Below are positions 56,582-64,000 of a DNA stretch of 64,000 nt, in pieces (position 1 is the stretch's first letter; the number at the start of each line of letters is the position of its first letter). The notes under the pieces were generated by a model. It was not told where the DNA came from. It ran no database searches and saw nothing but the letters and a program-made list of their open reading frames with translations. This DNA is from Laburnicola sp. R22_1 (lineage: Eukaryota > Ascomycota > Dothideomycetes > Pleosporales > Didymosphaeriaceae), in the NCBI GenBank assembly GCA_014281115.1, contig JACONQ010000019.1:1240001-1304000 (forward strand), in the 5' to 3' direction. The position numbers and the translations under genes are program-made.

Positions 56582-58671
56582 TTACAGCAACCCCCATCTC
56601 CTCCACCACCTCCCCACCCCCCCGTCTTCCCCTTCGCCTTCCCCCTTCTCAACATCCCTCTCCTTCGTCTTCCCCACATACCCTGGATGAATCCTATCCC
56701 TACACTCCCCCCCACACTTCCCACAAACCCACCACCTCGTCCCACACTTCAACACCTTCATACACTGCCCGCACCTTGCGCCCTCCGCGAACGCAATATT
56801 CCTTGCCTGCTGCTCGTACCGTTTCTGGCGTGCGTCTTGCAGCTCAGTGTGGTCTTTGGTCGCGCACGTGCGACAGATGTCTTGGAATTCGTGGCTGCGG
56901 TCTGTGCTGTGGCATTTGCAGGGCCGTTTGTAGTGGCGCGGGTGCGCGTGGTGTTTGAAGTAGCAGGGCTTGCAGAAGGGCTTGCATTGGGTTACGTGTC
57001 GGCGGCCCGGGAGGCCGGGGCGGAGGCCCCAGGAGTTGCATTCCTAGGGACAATTTAGCAGGGTGATGGTAAAGGGGATATTTGTATGCAGATAGAGACA
57101 AGATATGAAATTCAGCCTTGAAGTCGATGCATATCGCCCGAAAAAGAGGGCCCCGCCGTATACGGGTCTCCTCGGTGGAAGGTGAAGCCACAGTTTTAGG
57201 ATTTGCAAGTGCTCACTGTATAGAGCGGAGAGTCTTCTGGCAGTTTGAAGTCGGTGCATGTCGTGGGGATTATATGGCACGGAAATGCTCAACTGGACGC
57301 TGAACGTGTGATCGAGAGAGATAGAAAGAGATATGGACGACGACAATGGAGATTTAGTCTTACCCAGCACACCTTCTTGTTGCAATATAGACAGTGCCTA
57401 TGCTGCTCTATTCGACAAGCTAGACGGAAGGTCCTATCAGTATATGATCCTATACGACACCTCAACCTTAGCAAGGGCACACTTACCACGGCTCTTAAGT
57501 TTAGGAATGCGATGGTCAAGATCATGAGCCGGATACACCACCTCCCTCACAGCTCTACTAGTCAAGCTGAGATTAACAACATCTTCGTAATGTATATAAT
57601 CGACCACATTTAGCAACACATGTTCGATGACAAATATGTCCATGAGCTTCGTTTTCGGTAGATCAAATTGTTGATATTGCGGCTCGAACCGCGTCGGCTG
57701 CGGTATGTCCAGATCTTTCATACCACGCATTCTGCGTATTGCTTTCTTGAAGTAGCTGGCCCACAGTCGCGTCCAGGGGGTGACTATGAAGTGGATGAGG
57801 TAGAAAGGACAGTAGACGAATAACAGTATGAACCAGAAGAAAGGGCGGATAGGGTTTAGAATGCTGTACTCGCGCCCGTCGGAGAAGATGCTGATGTAGG
57901 CGACCACGACCTGGAGAAAGCTTACACAGTCGTCAGCCTATCTTTCCTATCGGCAAGTCTTGACGGATGTTACTTACAGAGACAATACTGCTATCCCCCA
58001 ATTTGTCACCATGCGCTTGCATACCTCTTCAGCAGTCTTTGTTAATGCAGTTGCGCTGACGGCGTTGCCCTGGTCGAACTGAGCAATACGGGTGAAAAAG
58101 CTCAGGCCTTCGGCTATTTGCCATGATTCGACTTTATTTCCTTCGCATCCATGAGTAGTGGAAGGTAAGAACTGTGCTTGCATGGCAACACCGACGGTGA
58201 TCAAGGAAGCAAGGCCTAGCTCGACGATACCGTAGAGGAGGATCCACTGTCCGTGCCATTTGAAGAGGAGCAAGGAACTGATAAAGATCCATGGGAAGGC
58301 GAGAATACACTGTAAATATCAGTACGAAGCCTGAATACTACTAATTCTCCCTGTCCGCTAGTAGCGACGGTTATACCCAGGCAATCATGGTATATCTGAT
58401 AAGGTTTGGAAGGAACAAAAACTGGTGCACATACCCCAAGATATGTCGCAAAGAACGCGAGCTGTACGTTTTTGTTATAGGGATGCTGCGATAGCTCCGG
58501 ATGCTCCTGAATGTAGAGATAGGACTCTCGGGCAAAAAAAGCCGCAAGAGCAATTGGTACGATGGACATGAACTTGAAAATCCATATCAACGCCCGCGTT
58601 TTTCTCTCGTCGCGTCTGCTCAATCTGTCTGGCTGCCAGCCAAAGCAGCCGGTAAGGAAATCTAAAGCCAT
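56582..58671 (-). CDS. Multi-pass membrane protein with F-box-like segment and Cys/His-rich tail
   Basis: Five exons: 58435-58671, 57978-58309, 57487-57920, 57364-57419, 56582-57043; 1521 nt, 506 residues. Hydrophobic segments lie near residues 27-46, 66-93, 97-121, 182-201 and 217-238, so the first half is a five-helix membrane region. Residues 284-320 (EHVLLNVVDYIHYEDVVNLS, then LTSRAVREVVYP) resemble an F-box. The tail (335-506) is rich in Cys and His: CLYCNKKVCWEC, CKPFCKPCYFKHH, CKCHS, CGQCMKVLKCG and CGKCGGEC, likely binding several zinc ions. F-box-plus-cysteine-rich proteins are common in Dothideomycetes, but the membrane half is unusual. The penultimate exon is only 56 nt, and the intron before the last exon is about 320 bp. 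Role unknown; a membrane-tied ubiquitin adaptor is speculation. Confidence 0.82.
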
Positions 58672-59527
58672 TCTAGTTGGTGTGATGTGGTGTAGCTCCT
58701 CTTATACGTAGTCGCGATAAAGATGGAAGCAACAATGTAGAAAGCGGACAAAGCTGCGTATAGTACTTGGATATTAGTTTGGTTACACGAATCATGATCC
58801 TGGGGTAGCTCACCACCTTTTAAATCAACCTTGTGATAGATCAGAAATTGAACTTACGTACGTTCGAGACAGCGCACAGAGAGGTTGAGGTTGCGCCGCA
58901 ATCCTGAAGCCCACTGCCTGCGTTCCGGTGTCGCTAGCGCAATAGGCCAGGCTCCAGTTTGTGTGCAACCGACTATGAAGCTTGACCGGAGTGATACAGG
59001 GACTTCTTTGGGAAGCGAGGCATGCTCAGCTACGAGCAACAATGAGGATATCTACAAGGCGAAGTGGGCATGTTAATGAAGCCTGGAGACAGAAATGATG
59101 GGATCAACGTACGTGCTTATCGTGACACAAGTGACTTCGCGATGCGAGATAGAGTTGCAGGGCTGCATGGTTGTTGAGAGCAGGCTGAAGTGAGCCTGAG
59201 GGGTTGAGAGCTCCCCCGCCAGCCGCTGCGCCCCGAGCCACAGCTGCGTCTGTGACACCTACGACGTCTGTGACACCTACTACGTCAATCAAATGCTGCC
59301 GTGCCCATCCACGTGCCTTTTGAATTATCACCTGCATCAGATACCACCCATAGTGGGCACAACGCCGAAATGTTCTTCACGTTAGCCTGCAAACTTGAAC
59401 ATCTTGCGCGGAATCATGCGCAGATGCGCACGAACGAAGACTGGGTTGCTATCGTAAAATCTTGCGTCTAAGTGTCACAGGGGTTTGTTACGGCGTGAGG
59501 ATTAGGTAACCCTAGACCTGTGGATGA
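58672..59527. other. Intergenic with a short 18-bp direct repeat
   Basis: About 860 bp between two minus-strand genes. Two copies of ctgtgacacctac-acgt occur at about 59249-59287. No gene recognised. Confidence 0.55.
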
Positions 59528-61042
59528 CTAAATCTTCAACTTCCGTTTCCCTTTGCCGTCGTCCCATTCTTTCTTCCCCCTTCGGTCCACTCTGAACTCC
59601 TTCGCCTTTTCCAGCGGATCAATGACTACCAACTCCTCCTCGTTCTTCCGCTTCCACTCCAGATCCTTACCCAGTCGATCTTTGGCAAAGCTGAGCGAGT
59701 GACTCATCCATCCGGTATCATCATCGGATCCGTCCTCATCTTGCTTGTCCCATGCGGTACAAGACAGACATCCAACCACGAAGTGTAGATCACAGGTTAC
59801 TTCTTCTTCACCTGCTGTGGCCTTGGTGTCATTCGCTTCAGCCGTCGACTTCCCGTCCACCTCGGGTAATTCTGGCGATTTCATTTTGGTTGCTACGGGT
59901 GCAGAAGATTCAAGTTTGGCCTTGAACTTGGCCAAGACGTCGAGTGCAGCTTTGTCCGAACTGGCATTCCCGGCGGCGCCTCTCTTGCGACCGCGCGCAG
60001 TATTTGTTGGTACCAGGGACTCCAGAAGCGACTTCTTCTTGGCAGGCTCTGCTCTTTGTGTTGCTGTGTTCCTCTTCATCGACGCTTTGAGTTCTGCAAT
60101 CTGCGCATTGACGCGCTCGAGCTTTGCTTTCTTTTCTGATTCAGGCGAGAGCTCCCTGGGTGGCGGAGACGGTTTCTTCTCTCGCAGAGGCGACCTTGGT
60201 GCTGGCTTGGACGTTGGCTTGGGCGACGGTGATGGTGCTGGGGATTTGCGTGCCGATTTACGGATGGGTATAGCCCTCGCTTCCTCGGGCATCTTCGGCA
60301 GCGGTGTGCTATTGAGGGCCGACGGTGGCTGCTCTCCTGCGCTGACCAACTTGGTGTTGTACTTTGCCTTCTTGGTCACGGGTGCTGAGCCTGCCTCGTC
60401 ACCCTCGTCCCCGCCGAAGCTTAACAAGGCCTTGGCAGCTTTCCTCTTCGGCTTCTTAACCTTCTTAGCCTCTGGCGCTGTTCTCTCTGCTACCTGCACT
60501 CTCTTGACCATGCCGTCGAACGGATTGATGATGATTTCGGTGCTCGTGATCCTGGTGGGGTACATGGGCCGGTCTTCGCTTCCCTCTGCTATCTCGGCCT
60601 CGGCCATCTTCATCAGGTTGTAGATGGTCTCGCCAGCCACCCTCCCAAACATGGTGTTCTGACCCTGCAGCTCCGGTGTGCTGGCCAGGGTAAAGAAGAA
60701 CTGGCTGCCATTGTCGTCCTTGTTGCCCGTGTTCGCCATGCCCAGCAGCCCTCGCCGGCTGAACTTGAGCCGGCTGTGGAACTCGTCGGCGAAGGGCTCG
60801 CCATCGTAGCTGCTCTCGCCGCCCTGGCCGGTGCCCGTCGGGTCGCCTCCCTGCAGGATGAAGCCCTTGACAAGGCGGTGGAACACGGTGTTGTCGTAGT
60901 AGCCGTCGAGACAGAGCTGCAGGAAGTTGCGCGACGTGGCGGGCGTCTGTTTCGCGAAGAGCTCGAGCTCGAGGTCGCCGGTGGTGGTGTGCAGGACCAC
61001 CTTGGCCGTGGGGGTGGGCTCGAGATTGTACGTGGAGCTCAT
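59528..61042 (-). CDS. CWC27: CWC27, spliceosome-associated cyclophilin-like protein
   Basis: Single exon, 504 residues. The start codon at 61042 begins MSSTYNLEPTPTAKVVLHTT, the usual CWC27 N-terminus; the frame is open 40 codons further up but with low-complexity text. The cyclophilin domain covers about residues 10-170: FLQLCLDGYYDNTVFHRLVK, GFILQGGDPTGTGQGG, FADEFHSRL and NGSQFFFTLA. The basic tail has a conserved coiled-coil EKKAKLERVNAQIAELKASM and ends in WMSHSLSFAKDRLGKD and a lysine-rich terminus. CWC27 associates with the activated Bact spliceosome. Whether this copy has isomerase activity cannot be judged by eye. It is divergent from the ALE1-type acyltransferase. Confidence 0.95.
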   Translation of the reverse strand: MSSTYNLEPTPTAKVVLHTTTGDLELELFAKQTPATSRNFLQLCLDGYYDNTVFHRLVKGFILQGGDPTGTGQGGESSYDGEPFADEFHSRLKFSRRGLLGMANTGNKDDNGSQFFFTLASTPELQGQNTMFGRVAGETIYNLMKMAEAEIAEGSEDRPMYPTRITSTEIIINPFDGMVKRVQVAERTAPEAKKVKKPKRKAAKALLSFGGDEGDEAGSAPVTKKAKYNTKLVSAGEQPPSALNSTPLPKMPEEARAIPIRKSARKSPAPSPSPKPTSKPAPRSPLREKKPSPPPRELSPESEKKAKLERVNAQIAELKASMKRNTATQRAEPAKKKSLLESLVPTNTARGRKRGAAGNASSDKAALDVLAKFKAKLESSAPVATKMKSPELPEVDGKSTAEANDTKATAGEEEVTCDLHFVVGCLSCTAWDKQDEDGSDDDTGWMSHSLSFAKDRLGKDLEWKRKNEEELVVIDPLEKAKEFRVDRRGKKEWDDGKGKRKLKI

Positions 61043-61389
61043 GGCTTCCTTCCTCTGCGTCGGCCGTGGCGGTTGCGCGTGGGCCGCGGCTCGTGATTGA
61101 TGGTCGCCATCGGAAATTCTGCCACAGTGCCACACTGCAGCCAGCGCGCCCTCACCGCCCACGCACCTGCGCTAGGCCGCGCTAGGCCGCGCTAGGCCGC
61201 TTGGACCGCGGCGCCTGCCCCGACGCCTCTCCGCAGCGCCTCTCCTCCACTCGGTCTTCTCTCGCCACCCTGAGACGGCCAGCCAGCACCATGTTTGATA
61301 TTGATATATAATTGCTCTTTGCATCCCCTCCCTCTGTCTCTCCCTCAGCCCTACATTGCTCTGCCCTGCAGTAGCCGCTAACCTTAAAA
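61043..61389. promoter_or_regulatory. Divergent promoter of CWC27 and ALE1 with a 10-bp tandem repeat
   Basis: 347 bp between the start codons. Contains GCTAGGCCGC three times in perfect tandem at 61171-61200, followed by a TC-rich tract. Confidence 0.6.
61171..61200. repeat. Three perfect copies of GCTAGGCCGC
   Basis: Each unit contains the palindromic GGCC core. It is located about 130 bp from the CWC27 start codon and 190 bp from the ALE1 start codon. Confidence 0.9.
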
Positions 61390-63365
61390 ATGCTGCCGTA
61401 CATCGATGCCCGTATGTATGTACCCGTAAGCATGTGACTCTGCAAGCTAAGAACGACTGCAGCTTTTGAATATGCGGGCAGTACGCTTGGAGCTTCGCCG
61501 GACGAGTGTAAGCGTCTCAACCCCATTTTTGCAGCCATCTCTCATCTCTTCCAGTAAAGCTTGTCTTCAGCTTTTACCTATCATATCCCCTTGCAGCACT
61601 CCTCAAGCGCATACCCGACACAGCTCCATGGCAGAAGAACGTCTTTATAATAGGGTAAGCGTCTGATCCACGCTATTGCGCCGTCGTCTCATCCTCGGCA
61701 GCGTCTCTCTATTTTACCTGGTCGGCCTCTTTGACCTGTGGGGCGGCCTCGCGACTCTCGCAATCAGCGCCTATGGTGCCTACTTTATTGCTGCCAAAAT
61801 CAACTCCCCCTACATGCCATGGATCGGCTTCGTCTTCCTGATGGGACACATGTCCATAACCCACATCGCACGCCAAAGAGCAAACGATGCATCCGCCACC
61901 GACATCTCTGGTGCCCAGATGGTCATGGTTATGAAACTTACTGCCTTTTGCTGGAATGTGCAAGATGGCCGTCTTCCCGCTTCAGAGCTTTCCGACTTCC
62001 AAAAAGAACATGCCGTTCGAACGCTTCCCAACCCCCTCGACTACACCGGTTATTTCCTCTTCTTCCCCTCACTGATGGCTGGACCTGCGTTTGATTACTG
62101 TGACTACGCCCGCTACATAAGCACTACCATGTTTACCCTCCCACCTGGGACTGATCCGTCAAAAGCACCCCCAACGCGCAAGAAGCGCAAGATCCCTCGC
62201 AGTGGCACGCCAGCTACCATCAAAGCTATCGTTGGAACTGTCTGGGTCTTGGCTTTCATGAAATTCTCCGCGTGGTACAACGTAGACTTTTACCTGGGAG
62301 ACGAGTTCATGAAGCATGGTTTCCTCCGCCGCGTCTGGCTGGTGTATATGCTAGGACTTACGGTACGCATGAAGTACTACGGAGTATGGAGTCTTGCCGA
62401 GGGTGCGTGTATCCTGTCGGGTATTGGCTACAATGGTCTCGACCCCGCAACCGGCCGAGCCAAGTGGGATCGCCTCACCAACATCCGTCCCGTGGAGATC
62501 GAATTTGCGCAGAATACTCGCGCATATCTGGGCGGTTGGAACATAAACACCAATCACTGGCTACGAAACTACATGTACCTGAGAGTCACACCCAAGGGAA
62601 AGAAACCAGGCTTCCGCGCTACATTGGCGACGTTCGTTACCAGTGCCTTCTGGCACGGCTTCTATCCCGGGTACTACATGGCTTTCGTGCTTGCCTCACT
62701 ACTTCAAACAATAGCGAAAAGTACGTCAACGCTTGAGCATGACGTGGTTAAATACTAACATCATCACAGATGCACGCCGCTTGATACGGCCGCTCTTTAT
62801 GACGCCTGACGGCAAGGAACCCCTCCCCTCGAAGAGATACTACGACATTTTTACCATAGTCCTCACCCAAATGGTCTTTGGCTACACCGCCGTACCCTTC
62901 ATTCTACTGTCTTTCAGCAGCACCATGATTGTCTGGTCCCGAGTCTACTTCTTCACGCTCATCGGTGTGGCCGCTTCATTTGCGCTCTTCTCCCGTGCTC
63001 TCCCGTTCCGCAAGCAACTCATTCAGATGCAAGCCGCTCGTCAACCCCTCGCTACCAAGGAAAACATCGAGAAAGTAGCAAAGGAAGAAGTCGAGCAGGA
63101 TCTTAAGAGGAGGCAATCGGCCATGTCGGTGAGTAGCGATGCATCGAGTGTCAGGAGGGCGCCTACGCTGGGCATCGCGGACGATCCAGAGGCAGAGATT
63201 GAGGATATTGTTAGAGAGGTGCGGATGGAGATTGAAGAGAGGAGAAGGAGGGGGAGTCTGATGCAGGGATTCGATGTCAAGAAGGCGGTGCAGCAAAAGA
63301 TTAAAGAGTTCCAAAAGAAATCATCGCAGGCGGGCGCGTTGGGTGGGGTCGGTGGTTTGAAGTGA
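61390..63365 (+). CDS. ALE1: ALE1/SLC4-type MBOAT lysophospholipid acyltransferase
   Basis: Five exons: 61390-61411, 61463-61507, 61555-61654, 61702-62720, 62770-63365; 1782 nt, 593 residues. The small 5' exons rebuild MLPYIDAPFEYAGSTLGASPDELKLV, the conserved start. The family core includes LMAGPAFDYCDYARY, NTNHWLRNYMYLRV and FWHGFYPGYYMAF, whose invariant MBOAT histidine is residue 374. Many membrane helices run through the protein, including one late in exon 5. The C-terminus is a Glu/Arg-rich cytosolic helix. The enzyme sits in the ER membrane and moves acyl-CoA chains onto lysophospholipids (phosphatidylcholine and related lipids) in the Lands cycle. The coding strand turns G-rich at about 63110. 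A truncated model starting in exon 4 would lack the first helices. Confidence 0.95.
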
Positions 63366-64000
63366 GGGTGGAGTAACGGTACGTGACGTACAACGTACTT
63401 CCTACAGTAAAGGACAAAATTCTCACCCCGTGTTACCCAGGACGGGTAATGCGAAAGCCAAAGGTACTCAAACTGTTGTCCTGCGGCTGTACCGTACAAG
63501 AGTGGACTGTGAGACTATTCATTGTGCATTTCTTTCGCACTTCTTGGTCGACATCTTGTTTGTGTTCTGAAGTTAGGCTTTCATGCGACGGTAGCAATAG
63601 GCTGTGAAGGCGCTTTACCATGTCCGACCGTAGGAACAAACATCACCAAGGCGGAAAACTTTACGATGGAGCCGCATACTCCGTGGCACGTCGCGCCTAG
63701 CGCCTACGAGGAGTCGGATGTGTTCCATCCCATCATCGCTCACATCCGTTTCAGTTTGCCGTTATTTAATTAATGTCATGGGTGTTGCAATATAGCCGGC
63801 TGATTCGGTTTACGTTTCCTATCGAAACAGCAAACCCCACAAATAGGAGCTAACCTAGGAACCCAATTCCAAACGACATGCCACCTCTTTATACAACTTC
63901 GATATGAATACACCCAATGTAGTCAAGGTTCGGTAGTTTCGCAAGGTCACGCGCCCAGTACCGGGCTTCGTGCAACCTGCATGTCAAATGGCCAAGGCGC
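63366..64000. other. Intergenic to window end
   Basis: About 630 bp. Contains copy 2 of the ~60-bp dispersed repeat. No gene recognised before the window edge. Confidence 0.55.
63429..63484 (+). repeat. ~60-bp dispersed repeat, copy 2
   Basis: Partner of 52317-52380, in the same orientation and also just downstream of a plus-strand gene. Confidence 0.6.

Noticed and set aside
59745..60623. Plus-strand open frame of about 290 codons
   Set aside because: Antisense shadow of CWC27, with Ser/Ala low complexity and no motifs.
1..64000. tRNA, rRNA or other standard RNA genes
   Set aside because: Reading by eye I found no cloverleaf with a GGTTCRANYCC-like arm and no rRNA-like stretch. A covariance search would be needed to exclude them.

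Overview
The window looks like a chromosome segment from a filamentous ascomycete, most likely a Dothideomycete close to the Pleosporales. That placement is inferred from gene content, short introns of about 50 bp with GTRNGT donors and CTRAC branch points, and the type of transposons, not from a database match. The sequence is sharply bipartite. From 1 to about 20.6 kb it is very AT-rich, full of TpA, and holds only dead transposons whose defects are mostly C-to-T or G-to-A changes, the signature of repeat-induced point mutation (RIP). From about 20.6 kb to the end it is ordinary gene-dense, GC-balanced DNA.

The AT-rich block is a nested stack. A Ty1/copia element (1-6571, 5' part outside the window) carries a hAT transposon (2433-6103) with an exact 8-bp target duplication. 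Copia-1 abuts the 3' part of a Ty3/gypsy chromodomain element (6572 to about 8380). A ~101-bp tandem array follows. A short poly(A)-tailed SINE-like element sits in that array, and a second copia element (8734-16253, minus strand, 289-bp LTRs, ATTAT duplication) sits inside the SINE-like element. A second SINE-like copy lies at 16743-16854, and a Fot1/pogo element with ~62-bp inverted repeats and a TA duplication lies at 18175-20372.

The gene-rich part begins with a Zn2Cys6 transcription factor whose stop codon is about 300 bp from the pogo element. A poorly coding stretch (22.8-26.7 kb) follows, with two decayed P-loop genes and minisatellites. Then come: a membrane-anchored histidine acid phosphatase-like protein; PIG-P/GPI19 (GPI anchor synthesis); LSG1 and LTV1 as a divergent pair (60S and 40S ribosome biogenesis); BET5 (TRAPP); a CaMKK-like kinase; a 3.8-kb gene-poor gap with a small RIP-like AT island; a SAT4/HAL4-type kinase; a SLP1-type SUN protein; an acyl-CoA dehydrogenase; a CAP59-family glycosyltransferase with an apparent frameshift; a decayed Fungal_trans_2 regulator; a small putative DNA-binding protein; a multi-pass membrane protein with an F-box-like segment and a Cys/His-rich tail; CWC27 (spliceosomal cyclophilin); and an ALE1-type MBOAT lysophospholipid acyltransferase.

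Most of the genes are housekeeping genes with unrelated roles, and I see no biosynthetic cluster. Splice models were built by hand and kept only where the summed exon lengths were divisible by three. The most unusual signals are the SINE-like family, the tandem array, the ~90-bp dispersed repeat shared by two AT-rich islands, the membrane/F-box/Cys-rich architecture, and a recurrent flip from C-rich to G-rich coding strand near the 3' ends of several genes on both strands.
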